Assembly (NCBI GenBank): GCA_011526045.1
Contig: WYBE01000061.1
Coordinates: forward strand, 1 to 64,000
Length of the DNA stretch: 64,000 nt
Origin: Nevskiales bacterium
Lineage (GTDB): Bacteria > Pseudomonadota > Gammaproteobacteria > Steroidobacterales > GCA-2729495
Direction: 5' to 3'
Program-made: the position numbers and the translations under genes
The notes under the pieces: model-generated
What the model saw: the letters and a program-made list of their open reading frames with translations, nothing else
Told to the model about the DNA's origin: nothing
Database searches by the model: none
Shown here: in pieces, positions 26,017-35,065 of the stretch
How positions within the stretch are numbered: position 1 is the first letter of the stretch
How the letters are laid out: each line of letters begins with the position of its first letter

Positions 26017-27102
26017 CTAGCCGAAGTGGATCTGCGCCTCGAGGTTGGCGCGTGAATCGGCGTTGGCGAGCGCTTCCTCCATCGGGATCTTGCCTTCCTT
26101 GTGGAGCTTGAGCAGCGCCTGGTCGAAAGTCTGCATGCCCTGCTCGGTGGTGCTGATGAACGCCTCTTTCACCTTCCCGATGTCGCCGAGCTGGACCAGC
26201 TCCGCGATGCGCGGGCTGTTGAGCATGATTTCCACGGCTGCGATACGGTCCCCGTGCGTGCCGCGCACCAGGCGCTGCGAGATGATCGCGCGCAGGTACT
26301 GCGACAGATCCATGAAGATCTGCTGGTGCTGCTCCTCGGGGAACAGGTTGATGATCCGGTCGAGGGTCTCCGGCGCGTTGTTCGAGTGCAGGGTGGCAAT
26401 CGCCAGATGGCCGGTACCCGCAAGGTCGATCGCCGCCTGCATGGTCTCGCGGTCGCGGATTTCGCCGATCAGGATCACGTCCGGCGCTTCGCGCATCGCA
26501 CTTCTCAGCGCCTTGGCGTAGGACTTCGTGTCCGAGCCGATCTCGCGCTGGTTGACGATCGATTTCTTGTTGGTGTGCAGAAACTCGATCGGGTCCTCGA
26601 TCGTGAGGATATGGGACGAGGTTCTCTCGTTACGGTGATCGATCATGGCGGCCAGCGTCGTGGACTTGCCATTACCGCTCGCGCCAACCATGAGCAGGAG
26701 CCCGCGGCGGAACATCACCAGATCCTTGAGGATCGGCGGCATCTGCAGCTTGTCGAGGTTGGGAATGTCCGAGGTGATGTAGCGCATCACCATCGCGACA
26801 TTGCCGCGCTGGTGAAAGACGTTGACCCGGAACCGTCCCAGCCCGGACTTCGACACCGCGAAATCGATCTCGAGCTCCCGCGTGAACTCCTCGAGCTGCT
26901 GCTCGCTCATGAGCTCGATGGCCGCCTGCCGGATCATCTTCGGCGTGAGCTCGAGCTTGTTCACGGGCATGATCTTGCCGTCGATCTTGATCTTGACCGG
27001 GGCGTGCGGGCTCAGGAAGAGGTCCGAGGCGCGCTTTTCGACCATCAGGTTGAAAAGCGGCTGGACATTCATCGTGGCCAGCTCGGTGATGTTATCTGCC
27101 AA
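26017..27102 (-). CDS. PilU-like type IV pilus retraction ATPase (extra copy)
   Basis: A 361-residue hexameric secretion-type ATPase of the PilT/PilU family. It has the N-terminal PAS-like domain (residues 1-110), Walker A GASGNGKSTT, the His box LAIATLHSNNAPETLDR, Asp box RDRETMQAAID and Walker B DVILIGEIRD. The PilT motif AIRNLIRE is replaced by SPRIAELVQLGD, as in PilU, and the GHLAIATLH/DRIINLFPEE region also resembles PilU more than PilT. It follows pilU by 19 bases. The Walker A is unusual in having NGKS instead of SGKS, which should still bind nucleotide. Confidence 0.88.
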   Translation of the reverse strand: MADNITELATMNVQPLFNLMVEKRASDLFLSPHAPVKIKIDGKIMPVNKLELTPKMIRQAAIELMSEQQLEEFTRELEIDFAVSKSGLGRFRVNVFHQRGNVAMVMRYITSDIPNLDKLQMPPILKDLVMFRRGLLLMVGASGNGKSTTLAAMIDHRNERTSSHILTIEDPIEFLHTNKKSIVNQREIGSDTKSYAKALRSAMREAPDVILIGEIRDRETMQAAIDLAGTGHLAIATLHSNNAPETLDRIINLFPEEQHQQIFMDLSQYLRAIISQRLVRGTHGDRIAAVEIMLNSPRIAELVQLGDIGKVKEAFISTTEQGMQTFDQALLKLHKEGKIPMEEALANADSRANLEAQIHFG

Positions 27103-27121
27103 TGCTGCTCTCCCCGGCGCC

Positions 27122-28285
27122 CTACATGCGAATTACGCCACGATCGTCACGCTCGTCCTCGGCAATCGCGAGGTCCCCCGTGTCGAGCGCCTTCTTGTCG
27201 CGCTTGCTTTCCAGCTTCACGCGCAGGCGCAGCTCGTTCTTGGAATCGGCGTTCCTGATCGCCTCTTCGTAGGAAATCGCGCCGCGCTCGAACAGCGCGA
27301 AGAGATCCTGGTCGAATGTCTGCATCCCGAGGCGGGTGGACTTCGCCATGATCTCCTTGATCCGGGCGACCTCGCCCTTGAAGATCAGGTCGGCGATCAG
27401 CGGCGAATGCAGCATGATCTCCATCGCCGCGATGCGCCCCTTGCCGCTCTCGCGCGGTATCAGCCGTTGCGACACCAGCGCCCTGATATTCAGCGACATA
27501 TCCATGAGCAGCTGCGAGCGCTTGTCCTCGGGGAAGAAGTTGATGATGCGGTCCAGAGCCTGATTGGCGCTGTTGGCGTGCAGTGTGGCGAGGCACAGGT
27601 GCCCGGTCTCGGCGAACTGTATGCCGTACTCCATCGTCTCGCGGTCACGGATCTCACCGATGAGAATCACGTCCGGCGCCTGCCGCAACGTGTTCTTCAG
27701 TGCGGCGCCCCAGTTGTCGGTATCGACGCCGATCTCGCGCTGGGTCACCACGCAGCGGCGGTGCGGGTGGACATACTCCACCGGGTCCTCGATGGTGATG
27801 ATGTGGCCGCGCGAATTGTCGTTGCGGTGCCCGACCATCGCCGCCAGCGTGGTCGACTTGCCGGAACCCGTAGCGCCGACCACGATCACGAGGCCGCGCT
27901 TGGTCATCGCGATGTCCTTCAGGATCGGCGGCAGCTCCAGCTCCTCGAGAGTCGGAATCCTGCTGATGATGGTGCGCAACACCGCGCCAACCTGGCCCTG
28001 CTGAACGAAGGCACTGACGCGAAATCGCCCGATGCCCTGCGGGTTGATCGCGAAATTGCACTCCTTCGTCGCATCGAACTCTTTTGCCTGGCGATCGTTC
28101 ATCATGGATCGCACGATCACGGCACTGTCTTCCGGGGTGAGCACCTGCTCGGAGGCGCGATGGATTTCTCCGTCGATCTTCAGCGCGGGCGGGAACCCCG
28201 CGGTAATGAAGAGATCCGAACCCTTCACCTCGACCAGCTTCTTCAGCAAGCCCTGCGTCAGGCGTGTGGCTTGATCGCGTTCCAT
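27122..28285 (-). CDS. pilU: PilU, accessory type IV pilus retraction ATPase
   Basis: A 387-residue ATPase that assists PilT in pulling in pili. Walker A GATGSGKSTT, Asp box RDRETMEYGIQ, Walker B DVILIGEIRD and His box LCLATLHANSANQALDR are clear. The position of the PilT retraction motif reads SPLIADLIFKGE, as in PilU. The long basic/acidic C-terminal tail (LRLRVKLESKRDKKALDTG onward) is also typical of PilU. It is the middle gene of three, 29 bases behind pilT. Confidence 0.93.
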   Translation of the reverse strand: MERDQATRLTQGLLKKLVEVKGSDLFITAGFPPALKIDGEIHRASEQVLTPEDSAVIVRSMMNDRQAKEFDATKECNFAINPQGIGRFRVSAFVQQGQVGAVLRTIISRIPTLEELELPPILKDIAMTKRGLVIVVGATGSGKSTTLAAMVGHRNDNSRGHIITIEDPVEYVHPHRRCVVTQREIGVDTDNWGAALKNTLRQAPDVILIGEIRDRETMEYGIQFAETGHLCLATLHANSANQALDRIINFFPEDKRSQLLMDMSLNIRALVSQRLIPRESGKGRIAAMEIMLHSPLIADLIFKGEVARIKEIMAKSTRLGMQTFDQDLFALFERGAISYEEAIRNADSKNELRLRVKLESKRDKKALDTGDLAIAEDERDDRGVIRM

Positions 28286-28314
28286 GTGACTCTCCGCGCG
28301 GCAACCGGGGCCGC

Positions 28315-29355
28315 CTAGAACTGGTCCTTGTTGGCGGCCTTGAAGCGCGCCTCTTCCTTGCTGATGACGCCCTTGGTCAGCAGCTCCTGCAGATTCTGGT
28401 CCAGCGTCTGCATGCCGGCCGCCTGGCCGGTCTGGATCGCCGAGTACATCTGCGCGATCTTGCCTTCGCGAATGAGGTTACGGATGGCCGGCGTGCCGAT
28501 CATGATCTCGTGCGCGGCAATGCGCCCACCCCCGCTTTTCTTCAAAAGCGACTGCGAAATCACCGCCCGCAGCGACTCGGAGAGCATCGTTCGGATCATC
28601 TCCTTCTCGTTGGCGGGGAAAACGTCCACGATTCGATCCACGGTCTTGGCCGCGGAACTCGTGTGCAGGGTGCCGAACACGAGGTGGCCGGTCTCCGACG
28701 CGGTCATGGCGAGCCGGATGGTCTCCAGGTCGCGCATTTCGCCGACGAGGATCACGTCCGGATCCTCGCGCAACGCGGAGCGCAGGGCCTCGGAGAACCC
28801 AAGCGTATCCTTGTGCACCTCGCGCTGGTTGATGAGCGACTTCTTGCTCTCGTGCACGAACTCGATCGGGTCTTCGATGGTGATGATGTGGTCGGGCTTG
28901 TTGGTGTTGACGTAATCGATCATCGCGGCGAGCGTCGTGGACTTGCCCGAACCCGTCGGGCCGGTGACCAGCACCAGGCCTCGCGGGTACATCGCGATAT
29001 CGCGGAAAATCGCCGGTGCTTTCAGGTCCTCGAGTGTGCGGATCTGCGACGGGATCGTGCGGAAGACGGCGCCGGCACCGCGGCTCTGGTTGAAGGCATT
29101 GACGCGAAAGCGCGCGAGCTTCGGAATCTCGAAGGAAAAGTCCGTCTCGAGAAACTCCTCGTAATCCTTGCGCTGCTTGTCGCTCATGATGTCGTATATC
29201 ATGCTGTGCACTTCCTTGTGCGACAGCGCCGGCATGTTGATCCGCTTGACGTCCCCATCGACGCGGATCATCGGCGGCACGCCGGCCGACAGGTGCAGGT
29301 CGGATGCGTTGTTTTTGACAGAGAATGCGAGCAACTGCGCTATGTCAACGGCCAT
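28315..29355 (-). CDS. pilT: PilT, type IV pilus retraction ATPase
   Basis: A 346-residue hexameric motor that disassembles the pilus during twitching. Diagnostic features are SDLHLSAGVPPMIRVDGD near the start, Walker A GPTGSGKSTT, Walker B DVILVGEMRD, the His box LVFGTLHTSSAAKTVDR, and the PilT-specific AIRNLIREGK motif. The ATG at 29355 is preferred over a TTG four codons upstream because it fits the family start MAVDIAQLL. It is the first gene of pilT-pilU-pilU-like and diverges from yggS, as in Pseudomonas. Confidence 0.95.
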   Translation of the reverse strand: MAVDIAQLLAFSVKNNASDLHLSAGVPPMIRVDGDVKRINMPALSHKEVHSMIYDIMSDKQRKDYEEFLETDFSFEIPKLARFRVNAFNQSRGAGAVFRTIPSQIRTLEDLKAPAIFRDIAMYPRGLVLVTGPTGSGKSTTLAAMIDYVNTNKPDHIITIEDPIEFVHESKKSLINQREVHKDTLGFSEALRSALREDPDVILVGEMRDLETIRLAMTASETGHLVFGTLHTSSAAKTVDRIVDVFPANEKEMIRTMLSESLRAVISQSLLKKSGGGRIAAHEIMIGTPAIRNLIREGKIAQMYSAIQTGQAAGMQTLDQNLQELLTKGVISKEEARFKAANKDQF

Positions 29356-29462
29356 TTCCGTCCCCAACTCAATCTGTTGCCTTCATCGTACGCCGATTAC
29401 ACACTTGCCATAAGCGGACCGCGCCAGTGCCGCAGAGTATAGGGACGCAGCCCCACCTCACC

Positions 29463-30155
29463 GTGACGGCAATCACGGAAAAACTCACCGTTTTGCGTGA
29501 ACGGATCGACGCTGCGGCACGGGCCGCAAACCGGCAGGCGGCGAGCGTGACCGTCGTCGCCGTCAGCAAATCACAGCCCGTCGACGCCATCCGGGCAGCA
29601 CACCAGACCGGACTGGCCGATTTTGGCGAAAATTACGTGCAGGAAGCCGTGCCGAAGATCACGCAATTCAACGAAGCCACGACCTGGCATTTCATCGGCG
29701 CGATACAGGCGAACAAGACACGGCTGATCGCCGGACATTTCCAGTGGGCACAGACGGTAGCCAGCGCCGAGGTCGCGACACGACTCTCGCGCCAGCGGCC
29801 GTTTCACGCGGCAGACCTGCAGGTCTGCCTGCAGATTCGTCCCGAGCCCGCCTCAGGCCGTGGCGGACTCGCTGCGGCGGATGCGCCCCTGCTTGCCGCG
29901 CAGATCGAGGAGATGCCGCGACTGAAGCTGCGGGGGCTGATGTTCATGCCGAGGCCACGGCTCAGCGCCGGGGAATTGCGCGCGGAGTTTTGCCGTGTAC
30001 GCCAGCTGTTCGACGAGCTGCGCGCGGCTGGCCACCCGCTCGACACGCTTTCCATGGGCATGTCCGAGGACCTCGAGCTGGCAATCGCCGAAGGCAGTAC
30101 CATGGTACGCGTGGGCACGGCGTTGTTCGGCGCCCGTGACGCGGGGTCAGCCTGA
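29463..30155 (+). CDS. yggS: YggS/PLPBP, pyridoxal phosphate homeostasis protein
   Basis: A 230-residue alanine-racemase-fold PLP-binding protein that balances vitamin B6 pools. The PLP lysine lies in VTVVAVSKSQPVDAIRAA (about residues 29-46), followed by the conserved DFGENYVQEAVPKI and WHFIGAIQANKTR; the C-terminal LSMGMSEDLELAIAEGSTMVRVGTALFG matches the family. The GTG at 29463 gives the typical length; the frame is open upstream, but that part overlaps the pilT leader. It is followed one base later by proC. Confidence 0.93.
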   Translation: MTAITEKLTVLRERIDAAARAANRQAASVTVVAVSKSQPVDAIRAAHQTGLADFGENYVQEAVPKITQFNEATTWHFIGAIQANKTRLIAGHFQWAQTVASAEVATRLSRQRPFHAADLQVCLQIRPEPASGRGGLAAADAPLLAAQIEEMPRLKLRGLMFMPRPRLSAGELRAEFCRVRQLFDELRAAGHPLDTLSMGMSEDLELAIAEGSTMVRVGTALFGARDAGSA

Positions 30156-30156
30156 C

Positions 30157-30987
30157 ATGAGCGAGCGCAATCTGCAGATCGGGTTCGTCGGCGGCGGCAA
30201 CATGGCGCGGGCGATGGTCGCCGGCCTGCTGCGCGCCGGGCATGAGCCGGCCTGCATTGCGATCGCGGAGCCGGCCACAGCCGCCCGCGAGAGCCTTGCC
30301 GCCCTGCACCCGCAACTGCAGGTAACGGACGCCAGCGCTTCGGCAGCAGTCGGGGCCGGGGTGCTGGTGCTCGCCGTCAAGCCGCAGGTGATACCCGCGG
30401 TGCTCGGCGAACTCGCCGGCCTGCGTCGCCCGCCCGGACAACTGCTCGTGTCGGTCGCTGCGGGCATCACGCTGGCCACGCTCCAGCGCGGTGTCGCTCC
30501 GGGCGGCGCCGCCGTGCGCATCATGCCCAACCAGCCCGCGCTGGTCGGAGCAGGGATGTCGGTCCTGGTCGCCGCCGTCGGAGTGGGTGCCGCGCAACGG
30601 GCACAGGCACAGTACATCGCTGCAGCCACCGGGCAGGCGTTATGGGTGAATGACGAGTCACTCATGGACGCGGTGACCGCGGTGTCGGGCAGCGGCCCCG
30701 CATATTTCTACCTGCTGATGGAAGCCATGGAAGAAGCCGCCGTGGCGCTCGGCCTGCCGATGGAGACCGCCCGTACGCTGGTCCGGCAGACTGCGCTCGG
30801 CGCGGCGGGCGTTGCGGTGGCAACCGGCGGTGGCCTCGCACCGCTGCGCGATAGCGTCACCTCACCGGGTGGCACCACCGCCGCAGCACTGGCGGTGCTG
30901 GACGCGGCCGGCTGGCGCGAAGCCCTGAAGCGGGCGATCACCGCCGCGCGGGATCGTGGCGCCGAACTCGGCAGCGCGACGCGCTGA
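30157..30987 (+). CDS. proC: Pyrroline-5-carboxylate reductase ProC
   Basis: A 276-residue NAD(P)H-dependent enzyme making the last step to proline. It has the Rossmann motif IGFVGGGNMARAMVAGLL at residues 9-26, VLVLAVKPQVIP, RIMPNQPALVGAGMSV, and the C-terminal SVTSPGGTTAAALAVLD signature. The ATG follows the yggS stop by one base. yggS-proC-yggT is a common bacterial order. Confidence 0.95.
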   Translation: MSERNLQIGFVGGGNMARAMVAGLLRAGHEPACIAIAEPATAARESLAALHPQLQVTDASASAAVGAGVLVLAVKPQVIPAVLGELAGLRRPPGQLLVSVAAGITLATLQRGVAPGGAAVRIMPNQPALVGAGMSVLVAAVGVGAAQRAQAQYIAAATGQALWVNDESLMDAVTAVSGSGPAYFYLLMEAMEEAAVALGLPMETARTLVRQTALGAAGVAVATGGGLAPLRDSVTSPGGTTAAALAVLDAAGWREALKRAITAARDRGAELGSATR

Positions 30988-31012
30988 AACCAGGCAAGGG
31001 AGTTACCTGTCG

Positions 31013-31582
31013 ATGCAGAACGCGCTGGTATTCGTCGTCTCCACCTTGCTCGAGCTGTACGTGATCACCTTCGTCCTGCGGCTCGCCCTCGGCTGGGTTC
31101 GCGCCGACTTCCGTAACCCGCTCGCCCAGCTCATCATCAAGGTGACCAACCCGCTGGTGATTCCGGCGCGACGCATCGTCCCGGCGGCAGGCCCGCTCGA
31201 CACCGCCACCCTCGTGGTGCTGATCCTGCTGCAGACGGCCGCCACGGCGCTCCTGTTGCAGCTTTCCTGCGTCGGCAATCCGCAAGTCGACCAGATCGTG
31301 GTGCTGGCCCTGCTCCGGCTGGTGCATGTAGTCCTGAACGTGTACTTCTGGCTGCTGATCGTCTACGTGTTGTCGAGCTGGCTCTCGCCCGGCGGCTACA
31401 ACCCGGCGCTCGCCCTGCTGGCGAGCGTCGTGGCGCCGCTGCTCGCCCCGCTGCGCCGGGTGATCCCCACGATCGGAGGCCTCGATCTCTCGCCGATCGC
31501 TGCATTTCTGATCATCGGCTTTCTGCAACGGCTCATACCTGCGCGCGTGCCGCTCGCCGGCATCGTGTGCATCCCGTTCTGA
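31013..31582 (+). CDS. yggT: YggT family membrane protein
   Basis: A 189-residue integral membrane protein with four helices arranged as two copies of the YggT domain. The repeats contain LGWVRADFRNPLAQLI...NPLVIPARRIVP and LSSWLSPGGYNPALALL...LLAPLRRVIPTIGGLDLSP. YggT proteins are linked to osmotic tolerance in some bacteria; the mechanism is unknown. The ATG at 31013 lies ten bases after AAGGGAG. It overlaps nothing but is followed immediately by yggU. Confidence 0.9.
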   Translation: MQNALVFVVSTLLELYVITFVLRLALGWVRADFRNPLAQLIIKVTNPLVIPARRIVPAAGPLDTATLVVLILLQTAATALLLQLSCVGNPQVDQIVVLALLRLVHVVLNVYFWLLIVYVLSSWLSPGGYNPALALLASVVAPLLAPLRRVIPTIGGLDLSPIAAFLIIGFLQRLIPARVPLAGIVCIPF

Positions 31583-31888
31583 ATGCCGGCAGCCCGGCCC
31601 GAGCTCGCTTGCGGGCGCTGGCAGGACGACGCACTGCTGCTGCCGGTACGCGTGCAACCGCGCTCGGGTCGCATTGGGCTTGGGCCGCTGGTCGGCGATC
31701 GCCTGCGCCTCGCCCTCACCGCGCCGCCGGTCGACGGCAAGGCCAATGCCCAGGCCCGCGAGGTGCTCGCCGAGACCTTCGGCGTGAGCGCGGCACGGGT
31801 CACCCTGGTGCGCGGCGACACGGGCCGGGACAAGCTCTTTCGCATCGACCAGCCACGGCGCCTGCCGCCGGTCATCCGGCGAAGCTGA
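31583..31888 (+). CDS. yggU: DUF167 / YggU family protein
   Basis: A 101-residue soluble protein. The hallmark of the family is the segment LTAPPVDGKANAQAREVLAE followed by VTLVRGDTGRDKLFRI. The ATG directly abuts the yggT stop codon. Function is unknown in all species I know of. In Pseudomonas this position is followed by metX-metW and then a DUF4426 gene; here metX and metW are absent. Confidence 0.88.
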   Translation: MPAARPELACGRWQDDALLLPVRVQPRSGRIGLGPLVGDRLRLALTAPPVDGKANAQAREVLAETFGVSAARVTLVRGDTGRDKLFRIDQPRRLPPVIRRS

Positions 31889-31952
31889 GCGACGGCGGGC
31901 GGCGTGATTCTGGTTTATAGTCTGGCTCTGCCGATCCCAAGGTGGTGATGTG

Positions 31953-32468
31953 ATGGTCACGAACACTGCTACCCGCCGCGCGCTCCTTGCAGCCGTGGCC
32001 GTCTGTGTGCTCGCCGCCTGCGCTCCGAAGCCAGGCGCGCCGAGCGCTGGCAGCCCCGCGGGCAATCCGCCGCCCGCGGAACCAGCCGGGGTTGCCAGCA
32101 AGGACTTCGGCGATTACGTGGTGCACTTCAACGCCATCTCGACCGACCAGCTCACGCCGGAGGTGGCGAAGGCCTACAACATCGTGCGCAGCAAGAATCG
32201 GGCACTGCTGAACGTCTCCATCATCAAGAAGGAGGAAGGTTCCATCGGCAGACCGGTTCCGGGCAGTGTGGCTGCGCTGGTCGCCAACGACACCGGGCAG
32301 GTCAAGGACTCGAACCTGCGCGAGATCCGCGAGGGCGATGCGATTTATTACATCGGCGACTTTGCGGTCTCGAATGCCGAGACGCTGGTTTTCACTGTCG
32401 ACGCCACGCCGATCAACGAGACCAGCCGTTTCAGCGTGCGCTTCACCCGCACGTTCTACACCGAGTAA
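31953..32468 (+). CDS. DUF4426 lipoprotein
   Basis: A 171-residue exported protein. An N-terminal lipoprotein signal (LLAAVAVCVLAAC) is followed by a 25-residue Pro/Gly/Ala linker and a beta-rich DUF4426 domain starting near FGDYVVHFNAISTDQLTPEV and ending VRFTRTFYTE. No function is known. The ATG at 31953 is preceded by AAGGTGG; a GTG codon lies directly before it. A TATAGT sequence at 31916-31921 may be a -10 box, so the gene may be expressed apart from yggU. Confidence 0.85.
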   Translation: MVTNTATRRALLAAVAVCVLAACAPKPGAPSAGSPAGNPPPAEPAGVASKDFGDYVVHFNAISTDQLTPEVAKAYNIVRSKNRALLNVSIIKKEEGSIGRPVPGSVAALVANDTGQVKDSNLREIREGDAIYYIGDFAVSNAETLVFTVDATPINETSRFSVRFTRTFYTE

Positions 32469-32477
32469 GGCAGGCCC

Positions 32478-32948
32478 TCAGTCGCCTCCCGCTGCAGCCT
32501 GCTTGATCTGCAGCGCCTCGTGACGCAACCGGATCACGTCGCCGCGCGCGACGTAGAGCAACTCGGATACCTTGCCGACGAGGTAGTCCTCGTACTTGTC
32601 GAGGCGCCGGTCGGCACAGGCCACGTGCCAGAGCATGCCGACGAACTCTTCCTTTTCGGCATAACTGAACGCCTCGTGCAGCGGGCGCGTGAACTCGTAG
32701 AGCGATACGGACTGCTCCACCGCCGCGCGTGCCCGGCGCACCAGCTTGCTCGCCTCCTCGGGCGCGAGTCCCAGCCGCCCTGCGAGCAGCGTGCCGAGCT
32801 CCTCGAGCTCGGCCTCCTTGACGTTGTGATCGGCGCGCGCCGCCTCTACCAGCAATGCGGCCATGGCGAGCGGCACCCGATCGGGGTCCACCGGTGCGTG
32901 CCCCGGCTGCGACAGCCGCTGCAGCAGCGCGCCCAGCCTGCCGATCAT
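32478..32948 (-). CDS. TerB-family protein
   Basis: A 156-residue helical cytoplasmic protein. The core matches the TerB (tellurite-resistance B) fold: LAMAALLVEAARADHNVKEAELEEL, then a second copy of the acidic metal-site motif in LWHVACADRRLDKYEDYLV. TerB domains are common in single-copy proteins not linked to tellurite, so no resistance is implied. The start overlaps the stop of the hydrolase gene by four bases, making a two-gene operon. Confidence 0.82.
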   Translation of the reverse strand: MIGRLGALLQRLSQPGHAPVDPDRVPLAMAALLVEAARADHNVKEAELEELGTLLAGRLGLAPEEASKLVRRARAAVEQSVSLYEFTRPLHEAFSYAEKEEFVGMLWHVACADRRLDKYEDYLVGKVSELLYVARGDVIRLRHEALQIKQAAAGGD

Positions 32949-33610
32949 GCGCTCGCTCCTGCCGGCCGGCTTGTAGCGAGTCGCCCGACGAGTGTCTGGC
33001 GCAGCATGGTGAGCCTGCCGTGGAAGAAATGATCCACGCCGGAAAGCATCACCAGCTCGGCCGCAGAGCCGAGTTCCTCGGCCCATTGTGCGACCTCGTG
33101 GGCCGGGACCACGCCATCAGCATCGCCCTGGACGATGAGCCATGGTCCTGGCGGTCGTTGCCCGTCGAGCAGCTTCTGCGTGCGCGCCACGGGCGGAGCG
33201 ACCGTGATCAGCCACTCCGGCCGCACGGCGAGCGCAGCTCGACAGGCGACCATCGCACCGAAGGAGAAACCCGCCAGCACCAGGCCGGCATCACCGTAAC
33301 GCTCCCGGCCCCAGGCACAGACGGCCTGCGCATCCTCGGTTTCGCCGACACCCTCGGCGAACTGGCCTTCGCTCGCGCCCACGCCCCGGAAGTTGAATCG
33401 CAACGCAGGGTAACCGAGGTCGAGCATCGCCCGCGCCATCGTATGCACGACCTTGTTCAGCATCGAGCCGTGGTGCAATGGGTGCGGGTGGCAGATGACG
33501 GCAACACGCGAGAACTGGCTCCGGTCGGGCACCTCCAGCAAGGCCTCGAGCGCACCCGCGGGGCCGGCGATGGTAACGGCTTCCTTGGTGGGGGCGTGAT
33601 GGTGGGCCAT
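32945..33610 (-). CDS. Alpha/beta hydrolase (YtmA/dienelactone-like)
   Basis: A 221-residue serine hydrolase. Features are VAVICHPHPLHHGSMLNKVV, oxyanion and early strands, the nucleophile elbow AGFSFGAMVA (Ser near 111), an aspartate in IVQGDADGVVP and the catalytic histidine in LSGVDHFFHG. The HPHP/GFSFGA pattern places it in a widespread bacterial family without known substrate. The ATG at 33610 (MAHHHAPTKEAV) is preferred; the longer frame has a random-looking extension. Confidence 0.85.
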   Translation of the reverse strand: MAHHHAPTKEAVTIAGPAGALEALLEVPDRSQFSRVAVICHPHPLHHGSMLNKVVHTMARAMLDLGYPALRFNFRGVGASEGQFAEGVGETEDAQAVCAWGRERYGDAGLVLAGFSFGAMVACRAALAVRPEWLITVAPPVARTQKLLDGQRPPGPWLIVQGDADGVVPAHEVAQWAEELGSAAELVMLSGVDHFFHGRLTMLRQTLVGRLATSRPAGASA

Positions 33611-33780
33611 GCGCGCGATTATAGGTGGCTTGGGCGAATACGCGCGAGACGGCGCCTGCGGGCGGCCCCACCGCCTTGCTTCGTCAGCGTGACACGCCAA
33701 GAATGACGGGACTGGCCGCCGGGATCACAGGAATTCCGCGCCGTCATGGTCCGGTTGTCCATGAAAAAGGTGCAAAGAAG

Positions 33781-34407
33781 ATGAAATTGACCTCCACCTC
33801 CTTCCGCGACGGCGAGCCGATCCCGGGCCGCTGCGCATTCGGCATCCCCGATGCCAAAGTGCACATGAAGCTCGGCCAGAACCGCAATCCGCAGCTTTCC
33901 TGGTCGGATTTGCCGCGGGGCGCGAAGTCGCTGGTACTGCTCTGCATCGACGTGGACGTGCCCTCTTCGCTCGATCACTTCAACAAGGAAGGCACAGTGA
34001 TCGCGCAGGAGCTCCCGCGGGTGGAGTTCTGCCACTGGGCGATGGTGGACATCGCGCCGCGCGACGGCGGTGTTGCCGAGGGCGAGTGCTCCGACGGCAT
34101 CACCCCGCGCGGCAAGAAGCATCCCAAGGGACCGCCCGGCTCGCGCCAGGGCATCAACGAGTACACCGGCTTCATGGCCTCCGATCCCGAGATGGCTGGC
34201 GACTACTACGGCTACGAAGGCCCCTGCTCACCGTGGAACGACGAGCGCATCCACCGCTACCACTTCACGCTGTATGCGACCGACCTCGAGCGCTGCCCGG
34301 TGGAGGGCCGCTTCACCGCCGCCGAGGTACGCAAGGCGATCGCGGGCCACGTGCTGGCCGAGGCGCGGCTCACGGGCACGTACACCATGAATCAGGATCT
34401 GCTCTGA
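33781..34407 (+). CDS. YbhB/YbcL-type PEBP (Raf-kinase-inhibitor-like) protein
   Basis: A 208-residue phosphatidylethanolamine-binding-protein fold. Motifs include NPQLSWSDLPRGAKSLVLLC, a metal/ligand-site region DVDVPSS...FCHWAMVDIAP, YTGFMASDPEMAGDYYGYEGPC, and the HRYHFTLYATD strand. It is longer than E. coli YbhB because of an insertion around residues 110-140. No signal peptide is present. Cellular role is unknown for the bacterial members. The ATG at 33781 starts the conserved MKLTSTSF. Confidence 0.88.
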   Translation: MKLTSTSFRDGEPIPGRCAFGIPDAKVHMKLGQNRNPQLSWSDLPRGAKSLVLLCIDVDVPSSLDHFNKEGTVIAQELPRVEFCHWAMVDIAPRDGGVAEGECSDGITPRGKKHPKGPPGSRQGINEYTGFMASDPEMAGDYYGYEGPCSPWNDERIHRYHFTLYATDLERCPVEGRFTAAEVRKAIAGHVLAEARLTGTYTMNQDLL

Positions 34408-34459
34408 CTACGGCAAAAATGCCCTGCTGTGAGCGGGCCGGCCCCGCTCCGCAGCCGCC

Positions 34460-35065
34460 ATGCACGGCATGAATGTCGTCTTCGATCTCGGGCGCGTGGT
34501 GGTGCGATGGGAGCCGGATGCCGTCATCGAAACGGTATTTGCCGACCCGCTTGTGCGCGCGCGGGTGCGCCGGGACGTCATCGATCACCCGGACTGGCTC
34601 GAACTCGACCGCGGAACGCTGGCACCTGCGACCGCGGTGACGCGCGCCGCGCAGCGCACCGGGCTGCCGGCCGATGCTCTTGCACTATTCATGCGACGGG
34701 TGCCGCCGTCGCTCACACCGATCACGGGCACGATCGACTTGCTGCACCGGCTGAAAGCGCGGGGGCACACGCTGTTCTGCCTGTCGAACATGCACGCCGC
34801 CTCCATCGAATATCTCGAGCGCACGCAGACATTCTGGGACGCTTTTGCCGGGAAGGTCATCTCCTGCCGGGTGCAACTGTGCAAGCCGGAACCGGCTATC
34901 TATGCGCACCTGCTCGGGGCCTTCGGTCTCGACGCTACCGCAACGGTATTCATCGACGACCTCGACGTGAACCTGTCGGCCGCGGCCCGGTTCGGCATAC
35001 TGACGATCCGCTTCGAGGATCCGGCCCAATGCGAGCGCGAACTCCGGACGCTCGGCTGCCTTTGA
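34460..35065 (+). CDS. HAD-superfamily hydrolase, YihX-like
   Basis: A 201-residue phosphatase of HAD subfamily IA. The nucleophile motif is VVFDLGRVVVRW (about residues 6-17), with glycine where most HADs have the second aspartate, a feature shared with YihX (alpha-D-glucose-1-phosphate phosphatase). Motif II is FCLSNMH, motif III the lysine in CKPEPAIYAHLL, and motif IV VFIDDLDVN. The substrate cannot be assigned. An ATG at 34469 is an alternative start. Confidence 0.85.
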   Translation: MHGMNVVFDLGRVVVRWEPDAVIETVFADPLVRARVRRDVIDHPDWLELDRGTLAPATAVTRAAQRTGLPADALALFMRRVPPSLTPITGTIDLLHRLKARGHTLFCLSNMHAASIEYLERTQTFWDAFAGKVISCRVQLCKPEPAIYAHLLGAFGLDATATVFIDDLDVNLSAAARFGILTIRFEDPAQCERELRTLGCL

